From assembly GCA_001510385.1 (NCBI GenBank), contig LFFE01000015.1, positions 62,001 through 126,000 on the forward strand: DNA of 64,000 bases. The letters are read 5' to 3'. Under the pieces are notes generated by a model. That model searched no databases. It was not told the DNA's origin and saw only the letters and a program-made list of their open reading frames with translations. The stretch is from Actinobacteria bacterium casp-actino5 (GTDB taxonomy: Bacteria > Actinomycetota > Acidimicrobiia > Acidimicrobiales > Ilumatobacteraceae). The first letter of the stretch is position 1; each line of letters starts with the position of its first letter. Shown one piece after another: positions 54,480 to 63,260 of this stretch. A program made the position numbers and the translations under genes.

Positions 54480-56744
54480 ATGTCCGTGAGCGCCTCAACA
54501 CCGATCGAACTCGTCAACGCTGTCTACGCATCTCTCCCCGAGAGAGTTTCCCTTGGGCGCACCCGTTTGGGTCGCCCTCTCACACTTGCCGAGAAGATTC
54601 TTATCAATCATCTTGACGACCCTCAGGGTCAGGAGATGGAGCGCGGAGTCTCATATGCGGACTTCAACCCTGATCGCGTTGCGATGCAGGACGCGACGGC
54701 CCAGATGGCTCTGCTTCAGTTCATGACAGCCGGGCTTCCCGAGGCAGCAGTCCCATCGACAGTTCACTGTGACCACCTCATCCAGGCGAAGGTTGGCGCC
54801 TCGATTGACCTCGGAGTGGCAGTCGACACGAACCGCGAGGTTTACGACTTCCTCAGGAGCGTTTCGGCCAAGTACGGAATCGGCTTCTGGGGTCCCGGAT
54901 CTGGAATTATCCACCAGGTGGTGCTTGAGAACTACGCATTCCCTGGTGGGATGATGATCGGGACCGATTCGCATACGCCAAATGCTGGCGGCCTTGGGAT
55001 GATCGCGATCGGCGTTGGTGGTGCCGATGCAGTCGATGTGATGACCGGCTTCCCTTGGAATGTCCGCTGGCCGAAGGTCATTGGTATTCATCTCACGGGG
55101 TCACTGAGCGGTTGGGCCTCACCAAAGGACGTCATTCTGGAAGTTGCACGTCTGCTCACAGTTGAAGGTGGCACGGGAGCCATCGTGGAGTACCACGGGC
55201 CCGGTGCAGACTCAATTTCAGCGACTGGCAAAGCAACCATCTGCAATATGGGAGCTGAAATCGGTGCAACAACTTCCGTGTTCGCATACGACTCGAATAT
55301 GTCGGATTATCTCCGTTCGACTGGCAGGGTGGCCATCGCTTCGGCAGCCGACGCTGTCGCCGATGATCTGCGGCCAGATGAAGGAGCAACGTACGACCAG
55401 GTGATTGAGATCAACCTGAGTGATCTCCGTCCGATGATCAACGGCCCTCATTCACCAGACCGCGCACACCGCACTGGTTCCGAGGTTGGCACAGCCGCGA
55501 CCGAAAACGGATGGCCGCTTGAGGTTTCAGCGGCACTCATCGGTTCATGCACGAACTCTTCATACGAAGATCTGACGAGAGCCGCCTCTATCGCCCGACA
55601 GGCAGCCGCACGCGGTTTGACCTCAAAAGTTGACCTGCTCATCACCCCAGGCTCGGAGCAAACCCGCGCGACGATTGAGCGGGACGGCATCCTTGCCGAT
55701 CTTGAAGCGGTCGGAGCAACGGTGCTCGCCAATGCCTGCGGGCCATGCATTGGCCAATGGAGCCGTCCCGAAGAAGCAACTGCGGTTCCGAATTCGATTG
55801 TGAACTCGTTTAACCGAAACTTCCCAAAACGCAACGACGGATCCTCAAACACCCTCTCGTTTGTCACATCACCGGACACCGTGATGGCGATCGCCCTATC
55901 GGGTCGGCTCGACTTCGACCCAGTGACTGACACCATCACAGCTCCTGATGGCACAGAGGTGTCGCTTGACGCCCCCGTTGGTGAAGTATTGCCGGCAGAC
56001 GGCTACGACCCAGGCGAGGACACCTTTACCGCCCCGCCATCGGATCGAAGTGGCGTTGACGTCGTCGTTGCACCCACGAGCGATCGTTTGCAACTTCTCG
56101 ATCCATTCAACGCATGGGATGGCAATGACTACGAAGGCCTTCCCGTACTTATGAAAGCCCAAGGAAAGTGCACAACCGACCACATTTCTGCCGCGGGCCC
56201 CTGGTTGAAATACCGAGGACACCTCGAAAACATCTCAGGCAACCTATTTGCCGGTGCAGTAAATGCGTTCGATGATGCAGTTGGAATCGGACTTGATGTC
56301 ACCGACGGCGACCGTCGCACCTACCCTGAAATTGCTCGTCGCTACCACGAGGCAGGAATCAAGTGGGTTGCGATTGGAGACCGCAACTATGGCGAAGGTT
56401 CCTCGCGTGAACATGCAGCGATGGAACCACGTTTCCGAAATGGTGTCGCAGTTATTGCACGATCATTTGCACGTATTCACGAAACCAACCTCAAGAAACA
56501 GGGACTACTCCCGTTGACGTTTGCTGATCCAGATTCCTATGAACAAATTGGCGAGGAGGATCGCATTGCTCTCCGCGATCTCCCACCGGTACCAGGCCAG
56601 AATGTTCGCTGTGTCGCAACACGTCCGGATGGGTCGACCTACGAATTTGAGACAATCCACACGTTCAGCCCCGAGCAAGTCGAGTGGTTCATCGCTGGTT
56701 CGGCATTGAACATCGTTCGCGCGAAAGTTGCTGCTGAGTCATAA
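54480..56744 (+). CDS. Aconitate hydratase, mitochondrial-like type
   Basis: Iron-sulfur enzyme converting citrate to isocitrate. From the ATG at 54480 the product is 754 residues. The cluster cysteines are in [13 protein letters not shown] and [14 protein letters not shown]; other signatures are [40 protein letters not shown], and [19 protein letters not shown]. The length and motifs resemble the mitochondrial-type enzyme rather than AcnA (about 890) or AcnB. The gene for citrate synthase lies 3 kb downstream. A LysR gene follows after the RNA region. Confidence 0.95.
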   Translation: MSVSASTPIELVNAVYASLPERVSLGRTRLGRPLTLAEKILINHLDDPQGQEMERGVSYADFNPDRVAMQDATAQMALLQFMTAGLPEAAVPSTVHCDHLIQAKVGASIDLGVAVDTNREVYDFLRSVSAKYGIGFWGPGSGIIHQVVLENYAFPGGMMIGTDSHTPNAGGLGMIAIGVGGADAVDVMTGFPWNVRWPKVIGIHLTGSLSGWASPKDVILEVARLLTVEGGTGAIVEYHGPGADSISATGKATICNMGAEIGATTSVFAYDSNMSDYLRSTGRVAIASAADAVADDLRPDEGATYDQVIEINLSDLRPMINGPHSPDRAHRTGSEVGTAATENGWPLEVSAALIGSCTNSSYEDLTRAASIARQAAARGLTSKVDLLITPGSEQTRATIERDGILADLEAVGATVLANACGPCIGQWSRPEEATAVPNSIVNSFNRNFPKRNDGSSNTLSFVTSPDTVMAIALSGRLDFDPVTDTITAPDGTEVSLDAPVGEVLPADGYDPGEDTFTAPPSDRSGVDVVVAPTSDRLQLLDPFNAWDGNDYEGLPVLMKAQGKCTTDHISAAGPWLKYRGHLENISGNLFAGAVNAFDDAVGIGLDVTDGDRRTYPEIARRYHEAGIKWVAIGDRNYGEGSSREHAAMEPRFRNGVAVIARSFARIHETNLKKQGLLPLTFADPDSYEQIGEEDRIALRDLPPVPGQNVRCVATRPDGSTYEFETIHTFSPEQVEWFIAGSALNIVRAKVAAES

Positions 56745-57063
56745 TTTGCCGCATAGGCGGCCTGGAAACGAACGAAACTTCATCCGGTCGCCGCAAATAG
56801 CGACGCCTTGTCATCACGGATTCCCAGCTCATCACGGTGCCCCTTGTCAGGGGTTTTGTGCACGATGCTGACGCGGCGAAGCTGCTCGTATCTACGGTTG
56901 AGCGATTCAGAGCCAGATCCCGCTTACGGCGCAGTTTCAGCACGAAATGTGGACCGCTCTCTCCACCACGAACGACGTCGACGCCTATCGAAGCCGAAGG
57001 TACTGGTATTGAACGCCGGTTCGCATTCGCTCTGGGTCGCAGCCAGAAGTGCCTAGTGGCCCG

Positions 57064-57100
57064 AAAAAAGGGAAACGTCCCGGTGGGGGGGCCGGGACGT
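57064..57100 (-). terminator. Intrinsic terminator at the 3' end of the 6C-like RNA
   Basis: The nine-pair hairpin 57100-57075 is followed on the minus strand by TTTCCCTTTTTT with six T at 57069-57064. This is the usual end of 6C RNAs. The broken T-run makes it slightly weaker than a classical terminator. Confidence 0.68.
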
Positions 57101-57155
57101 CTCAACCTGGAATCCCTTTCGGGTTCCTCGAGCGGTACGTTGGGGGGTGTTCCGC
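57064..57155 (-). ncRNA. 6C-type actinobacterial small RNA (probable)
   Basis: Read on the minus strand, the stretch forms two C-rich-loop hairpins, the hallmark of the 6C RNA. Hairpin 1 (57155-57132): GCGGAAC and GTACCGC, seven pairs with one A-A mismatch, loop with six C in a row. Hairpin 2 (57100-57075): ACGTCCCGG and CCGGGACGT, nine perfect pairs, loop CCCCCCCA with seven C. Between them a small GAAA-tetraloop stem (57127-57109) with a bulged A is an extra. The RNA lies in the 495-base gap between aconitase and LysR, opposite to both. TAAATA (57166-57161) could be its -10. In mycobacteria the 6C RNA is the B11 sRNA; C-rich loops pair with G-rich ribosome-binding regions. Confidence 0.75.
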
Positions 57156-57239
57156 ATCGATATTTACTTGTGAAAGTATGCACGTGTTTTTGTGCATCTT
57201 GCAACCATATATCGCAGATACCCAGTATCATTTTTAGAG

Positions 57240-58154
57240 ATGGACTTTCGCCAACTCTCCACCTTGATTGCAATAGCAGATCACGGAAGTTTCTCAGCTG
57301 CCGCTAGGGCGCTCTACACAGTGCAGTCAAATGTTTCCGCCCACATCGGACGACTTGAGAAAGAGCTTGGTTCGACACTTATCGATCGCCAAACCGGTCG
57401 CATGACAGATGACGGGCGCCGGGTTCTCGAGCGAGCTCGTCGAATCATGCACGAAATGGATGACATCCGATCAGATATGGAGTCAAACGACCACGACGTG
57501 AGCGGAGATGTGCGAATCGGTGTCATCGGCACGATTGCGAGATGGGCGATACCCCCGATGTTGCGCCAAATGGCTGATAGTCACCCACGGGTGCATGCTG
57601 TTGTGACTGAAGGAAGCTCGTCCGCCCTTGCCCCGAACGTTGTATCAGGGCTACTCAATGCGGCCATTCTCCACCTTCCAATTGACGACCCTGATCTCGT
57701 GATCGAGCCCCTCTTCGACGAAGAGCTCTTACTGCTCGCACCTCACGATCACCCTCTTTCGGAGCGAGAGTCCATCGACATCACCGACCTCGACGGAGTT
57801 CCGCTCTTGCTCCCACCGGCGGGAGCTGGATTACGCCGGATCATCGAACGCAGTTCACTCGAGCGAGGAGTATCACTGAACTCGCTCGCAGAAGTCGACA
57901 GCATGCGCTTACTCGCGGCGCTTGCCGTTGACGGCCACGGTGCCACCATCGTGCCAGCGACCGCTCTCTCAGAAACCGAACTCGTTGGAGCTGCGATGGT
58001 TCATGTAAGTGGGCTTCCTCGACGCCGCGTCGCATGGGTTCGCCGACAGCGCCCAAATCCATCCGCTGCAACTCGGGCAGTTCACGATGTCATTTCCAAT
58101 GTCATCGGACAACGAATCAGCGAAGACCAAGGCCTCCATAGCGGAGAACAGTAA
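57240..58154 (+). CDS. LysR-family transcriptional regulator
   Basis: From the ATG at 57240 the product is 304 residues: N-terminal HTH FSAAARALYTVQSNVSAHIGRLEKELG and a periplasmic-binding-fold effector domain (LLLAPHDHPLSERESID). It starts MDFRQLSTLIAIADHGSFSAAA, a standard LysR N-terminus; the frame open back to 57192 is not. Target unknown; the neighbours are aconitase, carboxyltransferase and citrate synthase. No convincing T-N11-A site was picked out. Confidence 0.9.
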   Translation: MDFRQLSTLIAIADHGSFSAAARALYTVQSNVSAHIGRLEKELGSTLIDRQTGRMTDDGRRVLERARRIMHEMDDIRSDMESNDHDVSGDVRIGVIGTIARWAIPPMLRQMADSHPRVHAVVTEGSSSALAPNVVSGLLNAAILHLPIDDPDLVIEPLFDEELLLLAPHDHPLSERESIDITDLDGVPLLLPPAGAGLRRIIERSSLERGVSLNSLAEVDSMRLLAALAVDGHGATIVPATALSETELVGAAMVHVSGLPRRRVAWVRRQRPNPSAATRAVHDVISNVIGQRISEDQGLHSGEQ

Positions 58155-58216
58155 GGTTCGAAACCTGCCAGTAGGCGACCAGTTCTCAGCAGAGCTCAAC
58201 GTCTAGTCTTACTGAC

Positions 58217-59566
58217 ATGACCCTCGAGGACGTTGGCATTGCTGCAGGAATTCCTGCTCCTGTTTCTGCCCGCGTTACTCGACTCGATGACCGAAAAGTG
58301 ATGTGGATCGAATTCGATCCAAGCGAGACAGCCCATCCTCTGTCGTCGCAAATGACAACGATCATCACGGAAGGTTTACGCACCGCACTCGATGAGCTCA
58401 TCCCTGTTGTCCTGGTCGTGAACAGTTCGGGGGCTGACATTGCCGAAGGAGTCGCCCCATTACACGGCTGGGGACTTGCTGCGAGACTGCTGACCAAGTG
58501 TTCAGGGCGTGTGCCGACCTTCGCAATTGTGGACGGACCAGCTGTCTCTGGACCGGCGTTACTTCTCGGCCTCGTCGACTTCGTCGTCATGACTTCCACG
58601 TCCTACGCGTTCGTGAACGGCCCACTCATCATTCGACAGTTCACCGGTGTTGAAATCTCAAAAGATGAGCTTGGGAGCGCTTCCACCATGGAACGCTCAG
58701 CAGGCCTTGCCACGGCCGTGGCCGGAAGTCGCGAGGAGGGTCGAGACTTGATTGAGGCGATCCTGACGTACCTACCGGACCGAGTCGATGCCGAGCCGGC
58801 ACGGTTAGCAAGTTCGGACGATGCTCGGCGCCTCACCCCCGAAGCCGGCGAGTACATCCCAGAGACAGCAACTGGAAGTTACGACGTTCGATCGATCATC
58901 GAATCATTGGTTGACGACGGGGAGTACCTAGAAATCAGGCCCCTCTGGGCGCAGAACATCGTCACAACGTTTGCCGCAATGGATGGTCGGCCGGTTGGAA
59001 TCGTCGCCAACCAACCAATGGCTCTTGCGGGAACGCTTGACATCCCGGCTTCCCAGAAAGCAGCACGTTTCGTCAACCTGTGTGACGCGTTCAACATCCC
59101 GATCATCACCCTGGTCGACACCCCGGGTTTTTACCCCGGCAAAGATCTCGAATGGCGTGGAATGATCCGGCATGGAGCACAACTCGTCTACGCATACGGC
59201 CAGGCAACAGTACCGCGGATCTGTGTCATCCTCCGCAAGAGTTATGGCGGCGCCTACATCGTTATGGATTCGAAAAAAATGGGCAACGACGTTTGTCTTG
59301 CCTGGCCTTGGGCCGAACTTGCGGTGATGGGGGCTGGCCAAGCCTCCGCGATCTTGCGCCGAGGTGCCACAGACGACGAACGAATTGCATTCGAAAGCGA
59401 CTACTCCGAGCGTTTATTGAATCCATACATTGCAGCCGAACGTGGGTACGTCGATGATGTCATTGACCCTGCGGATACCCGCTCAACCATCTGCGCCTCG
59501 CTTTCGATGTTGTCAAACAAGCGCGATCGGCGTCCAAGCCGCCGCCACGGCAACTCCCCTCTCTGA
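58217..59566 (+). CDS. Acyl-CoA carboxylase carboxyltransferase (AccD-like)
   Basis: Carboxyltransferase-family protein of 449 residues, short for an acyl-CoA carboxylase beta subunit (500-540). Its C-terminal half is clear: VGIVANQPMALAGTLDIPASQKAARFVNLCDAFNIPIITLVDTPGFYPGKD reduced to its core VDTPGFYPG, the second oxyanion hole SYGGAYIVMDSKKMGND, and AWPWAELAVMGAGQA. The N-terminal half is divergent. Mycobacterial AccD3 is of similar size. No biotin carboxylase gene is adjacent. It precedes citrate synthase by 96 bases. Confidence 0.85.
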   Translation: MTLEDVGIAAGIPAPVSARVTRLDDRKVMWIEFDPSETAHPLSSQMTTIITEGLRTALDELIPVVLVVNSSGADIAEGVAPLHGWGLAARLLTKCSGRVPTFAIVDGPAVSGPALLLGLVDFVVMTSTSYAFVNGPLIIRQFTGVEISKDELGSASTMERSAGLATAVAGSREEGRDLIEAILTYLPDRVDAEPARLASSDDARRLTPEAGEYIPETATGSYDVRSIIESLVDDGEYLEIRPLWAQNIVTTFAAMDGRPVGIVANQPMALAGTLDIPASQKAARFVNLCDAFNIPIITLVDTPGFYPGKDLEWRGMIRHGAQLVYAYGQATVPRICVILRKSYGGAYIVMDSKKMGNDVCLAWPWAELAVMGAGQASAILRRGATDDERIAFESDYSERLLNPYIAAERGYVDDVIDPADTRSTICASLSMLSNKRDRRPSRRHGNSPL

Positions 59567-59649
59567 GGCAACCCGTCAAACTTCACCCCCCATTGGCTCC
59601 GGAGCGAACAAAAACGGTACATTGGCAGAGACGCACGACCTACGAAGTT

Positions 59650-59655
59650 GGAGGA
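59650..59655 (+). promoter_or_regulatory. Ribosome binding site deciding the citrate synthase start
   Basis: GGAGGA lies seven bases before GTG at 59663. The frame also opens at a TTG at 59648, which would be upstream of this site and is therefore rejected. Confidence 0.6.
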
Positions 59656-59662
59656 AGCCGCC

Positions 59663-60934
59663 GTGGCCGAAACGATCACGATCACAGACGACAGGACGGG
59701 ACAAACCGTCACTGTTCCTATCGAAGGTGGGGTGTTTCCAGCATCAGCAATCCGCTCATTAGACCCGTCCCTCTTCGTCTACGACCCGGCATACATGCAG
59801 ACAGCATCCTGCAAGTCCGCAATTACGTATCTCGATGGCGATAACGGAATTCTGAGGTACCGCGGCTACCCGATTGAGCAACTTGCAGAGAAGTCAACAT
59901 TCCTAGAAGTTGCGTACCTTCTCCTCCACGGAGAACTCCCAACTGCTGAGCAACTCTCCGTTTGGCATCACGACGTCACCCACCACACCTTCATTCACGA
60001 AAACATGCGCAAGCGTTTTGTTGACGGATTCCACTACGACGCTCACCCCATGGGAATGTTCGTGTCCGCTCTCGCCGCACTCGGCACGTTCTACGACGGC
60101 GCAAAAGACATTGATGATCCTGAGAGCCGTCACCGACAGATACTCCGCCTCATCGCAAAGACTCCAACCATTGCAGCGATGTGCTATCGATTCAGCGTTG
60201 GCCTGCCGTTCAACTACCCGAACAACGACCTCTCCTTCCCAGCCAACTTCCTCTCAATGATGTGGAAGGTCGGCGACGAATATGTCCTTGATCCCGTCCT
60301 CGAAAAGGCCATGGACGTGCTCTTTATCCTGCATGCCGATCACGAGCAAAACTGCGGTACGACGGCCATGAGAGTCGTCGGATCCTCAAATGCCGACCCA
60401 TACTCTTCAGCTGCGGCTGCGGCGAGCGCCCTCTACGGACCTCTGCATGGCGGCGCTAACGAGGCCGTGGTTCGAATGCTGAACGACATCGGTTCAATCG
60501 ATAACGTGCCGGCGTTCATTCAGTCGGTCAAAGACGGCCAAGGTCGACTCATGGGATTCGGCCACCGTGTGTACAAGAATTACGACCCCCGAGCAACGAT
60601 CATTAAGCAAACCGCTTATGACGTGTTCGAAGTGACTGGAAAGAATCCGTTACTTGACATCGCTCTGAAACTCGAAGAAGTAGCACTTCAAGATCCATAC
60701 TTCATCGATCGCAAGTTGTACCCCAATGTTGACTTCTACTCCGGACTGATCTACCAAGCAATGGGGTTCCCCGTAGAGATGTTCACGGTGCTGTTTGCCA
60801 TTCCACGCACTGCGGGCTGGCTCGCTCATTGGCAGGAACTTCTTTCCGACAACGAGCAGAAGATCTCCCGCCCACGTCAGTGGTACGTCGGGCCTGAAAC
60901 CCGTGACTACGTACCCATGTCATCGCGGGTGTAA
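59663..60934 (+). CDS. gltA: Citrate synthase
   Basis: Condenses acetyl-CoA and oxaloacetate, the entry step of the citric acid cycle. The 423-residue product from GTG at 59663 has catalytic His in LHGGANEAVVRML and the GFGHRVYKNYDPR segment, and Asp in FYSGLIYQAMGFP. Type II (hexameric) length. It begins VAETITITDDRTGQTV, the normal actinobacterial N-terminus. The acyl-CoA dehydrogenase follows four bases after the stop. Confidence 0.96.
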   Translation: MAETITITDDRTGQTVTVPIEGGVFPASAIRSLDPSLFVYDPAYMQTASCKSAITYLDGDNGILRYRGYPIEQLAEKSTFLEVAYLLLHGELPTAEQLSVWHHDVTHHTFIHENMRKRFVDGFHYDAHPMGMFVSALAALGTFYDGAKDIDDPESRHRQILRLIAKTPTIAAMCYRFSVGLPFNYPNNDLSFPANFLSMMWKVGDEYVLDPVLEKAMDVLFILHADHEQNCGTTAMRVVGSSNADPYSSAAAAASALYGPLHGGANEAVVRMLNDIGSIDNVPAFIQSVKDGQGRLMGFGHRVYKNYDPRATIIKQTAYDVFEVTGKNPLLDIALKLEEVALQDPYFIDRKLYPNVDFYSGLIYQAMGFPVEMFTVLFAIPRTAGWLAHWQELLSDNEQKISRPRQWYVGPETRDYVPMSSRV

Positions 60935-60938
60935 TGCC

Positions 60939-62045
60939 ATGGAGTTTGCGTGGACTGAAGACCAGCAACTTCTTCGCAAAGAAGCGAGAGAATTTGCCCA
61001 AAGTGCGGTTGAAAAGTACGGATGGCACGCTGATTCATGGATCAACGGCTATTCAAAAGAGTTCGCGAAAGATCTTGGTGCAAAAGGTTGGATCGGGCTC
61101 ACGTGGCCGACCGAGTACGGTGGCGGTGGCCGACCGGCGATTGATCGTCTCATCATTGGCGAGGAACTCATCGCTGCTGGTGCCCCAGTTGCGGCCATGT
61201 GGTTCGCCGATCGTCAGATGGGACCAGCGCTCATCACATTCGGCCGGGAGGATCAACAGGCAGAATTCCTTCCAAATATCCTCAGCGGTGAAACCACCTG
61301 GTGTATCGGTATGTCCGAACCCAACTCCGGTAGTGACTTAGCTTCACTCACTACCTCAGCGCGGCGTGAAGGTGATGACTTTGTCATCAACGGACAAAAG
61401 ATCTGGACCTCATTTGGAGCACTCGCCGATTACTGCTACCTCATATGTCGAACCTCTTCAGAAGGTCCGCCGCACGCAGGAATCAGCGAAATCATTGTGC
61501 CAATGGATTCTGATGGCATTGAGGTCAGAACCATTAAAGACATGACAACGAACCGGCACTTCACCGAAGTGTTCTTCACTGATGTTCGGGTACCGGTCCA
61601 CAACCTCGTGGGCATCGAGGGCAACGCGTTTAAACAAACGATGCGTCAACTTGAGCATGAACGAGGTGGAATTGATCGACTCGTGTCGAATCAGGCGATC
61701 TACCAAATGGCGGTCGATCGCGCTGATACGTCTGACCCCCGTATTCGCCAAGACATTGCAGCACTTGAGTCGGGGTACCGTATCGGCCGCATCTTGGTGG
61801 TTCGTGAAGTACTTCACCAAGCGCCATCTGGATTCTCCGCAGCAACAAAATGCTTCTGCACCGAGCACGAATGGCGTGTAGCGCAATTTGTCGCCAAGGT
61901 TCTTGGGCCTGAAGCAACACTCTGGAATGAGACCACGAAGGCCATCGCGTATGCCCCTGGCTACACGATCATGGGTGGCACATCGAACGTGATGCGAAAC
62001 ATTCTCGGCGAGCGAGTGCTCGGCCTCCCCCGCGAACCCCGTTAA
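60939..62045 (+). CDS. Acyl-CoA dehydrogenase
   Basis: FAD-dependent dehydrogenase of 368 residues from the ATG at 60939. It begins EFAWTEDQQLLRKEAREFAQSA and has WTWPTEYGG-type region GLTWPTEYGGGG, the FAD-binding WCIGMSEPNSGSDLASL, INGQKIWTSFGALAD, and the C-terminal YTIMGGTSNVMRNILGERVLGLP. The frame open upstream from 60795 overlaps citrate synthase and is spurious. It lies four bases after gltA and probably shares its transcript. Acyl chain specificity is unknown. Confidence 0.93.
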   Translation: MEFAWTEDQQLLRKEAREFAQSAVEKYGWHADSWINGYSKEFAKDLGAKGWIGLTWPTEYGGGGRPAIDRLIIGEELIAAGAPVAAMWFADRQMGPALITFGREDQQAEFLPNILSGETTWCIGMSEPNSGSDLASLTTSARREGDDFVINGQKIWTSFGALADYCYLICRTSSEGPPHAGISEIIVPMDSDGIEVRTIKDMTTNRHFTEVFFTDVRVPVHNLVGIEGNAFKQTMRQLEHERGGIDRLVSNQAIYQMAVDRADTSDPRIRQDIAALESGYRIGRILVVREVLHQAPSGFSAATKCFCTEHEWRVAQFVAKVLGPEATLWNETTKAIAYAPGYTIMGGTSNVMRNILGERVLGLPREPR

Positions 62046-62142
62046 CTCGAGTTCGCTCCTGGTTGCACTTCAGATCGCCGAACCCGGCCATCAAAGGAAA
62101 ACTGTCGTGGTAAGCGTCAGTTCGCCAGCAAGGTGCGAGCCA

Positions 62143-63189
62143 TCAGTCGAGAATCTCTCGGAGTTTCTCGACTGTTTGCACAGCATCTCCGCCAACCGGG
62201 GACACCGAGAGGTGCGTGACTCCAGCCTCCTTGTAGGCAGCAAGACGCTCCTTAATCTCCCCTGCTGGTCCCACAAGGTTCGTGTTCTCAAGCATTTCGG
62301 TTGGTACAGCTGCAGCTGCTCCAGACTTGTCGCCTGACAGGTAGCGGTCCTGAATTTCAATTGCCTCATCGACATACCCATATTTTTGACAAATCGTGTT
62401 GTAAAAGTTCTTGTCACGCGCTCCCATACCGCCCACGTACAACGCAATATTCGGCCGTGCCATATCGAGAATCTGCTGCTTCTTCTCACCGACGAACTCG
62501 TCACCAATCGCAACCATTCCACCGGCAGAAATCTGCAGCTGGCCTCGATCAGCGTCACGCTTAGCCGTGCCAGCTTTCAACTCGTCGCCCCACACCTGGT
62601 GGAACTTCTCAGGATCGAAGAAAATCGGAAGCCAACCATCGGCATACTGCGCCGTTGCAGTCACCGAAAGGCCCATGAGTGACGCCCAAAAAATTGGGAT
62701 GTCATTGCGGACTGGGTGATTAATGATCTTGAGAGGCTTCGCCAAACCGGTTCCTTGGCCCTCGGGCAAGGGAACCTGGACCGTCGCGCCGTCATAGACG
62801 ACGGGTTCACGCTTCCAAGTCATTCGGCACACGTTGATGTAGTCACGAATTCGAGCCATTGGCTTTTCGTACGGAACGCCGTGGAATCCTTCAATCACCT
62901 GCGGACCCGAAGCTCCAAGACCGAGTACAAAGCGGCCGCCGCTGACAAAGTCGAGACCAGCGGCCGTTTGGGCCACACAGGTTGCAGTCCTTGAGTACAC
63001 GTTGATGATCCCAGTACCGATTTCGATCTTTGAAGTTTTCGCCGCGAGATACCCCAATTGACTAATCGCATCGAAGCTGTACGCCTCTGGTACCCACACC
63101 AGGTCAAGACCGGCATGCTCAAGGTCACAGACCTTCTGCACATCGGCATGAAAGTCACCTGAGTAGTTGATCATCATCGAAAGTTTCAT
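62143..63189 (-). CDS. F420-dependent LLM-class oxidoreductase (second copy)
   Basis: Luciferase-like barrel of 348 residues: CDLEHAGLDLVWVPEAYSFDAIS reduced to LDLVWVPEAYSFDA, IEIGTGIINVYSRTATCVAQTA, the subgroup signature FVLGLGASGPQVIEGFHG, HPVRNDIPIFWASLMG, and VGGMGARDKNFYN. It is a paralogue of the gene at 34.4 kb, with the same layout but different binding-loop residues (FWASLMG against YLGAEGP). Substrate unknown. The 97 bases before its end, facing the dehydrogenase, show no clear hairpin. Confidence 0.88.
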   Translation of the reverse strand: MKLSMMINYSGDFHADVQKVCDLEHAGLDLVWVPEAYSFDAISQLGYLAAKTSKIEIGTGIINVYSRTATCVAQTAAGLDFVSGGRFVLGLGASGPQVIEGFHGVPYEKPMARIRDYINVCRMTWKREPVVYDGATVQVPLPEGQGTGLAKPLKIINHPVRNDIPIFWASLMGLSVTATAQYADGWLPIFFDPEKFHQVWGDELKAGTAKRDADRGQLQISAGGMVAIGDEFVGEKKQQILDMARPNIALYVGGMGARDKNFYNTICQKYGYVDEAIEIQDRYLSGDKSGAAAAVPTEMLENTNLVGPAGEIKERLAAYKEAGVTHLSVSPVGGDAVQTVEKLREILD

Positions 63190-63260
63190 CCCGATGACGC
63201 TACGCCCTTCGGTGATCCCCCGCCCAATTGGAGTGCGCCCTACTCAAGGCGCGATGTCGG

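Noticed and set aside
56689-57273. 194-codon minus-strand frame across the aconitase-LysR gap
   Set aside because: It overlaps the ends of two real genes, is arginine- and proline-rich without a family signature, and is explained by the structured 6C-like RNA on the same strand.
60795-60938. Upstream extension of the acyl-CoA dehydrogenase
   Set aside because: Lies within citrate synthase; the ATG at 60939 starts with the family sequence.
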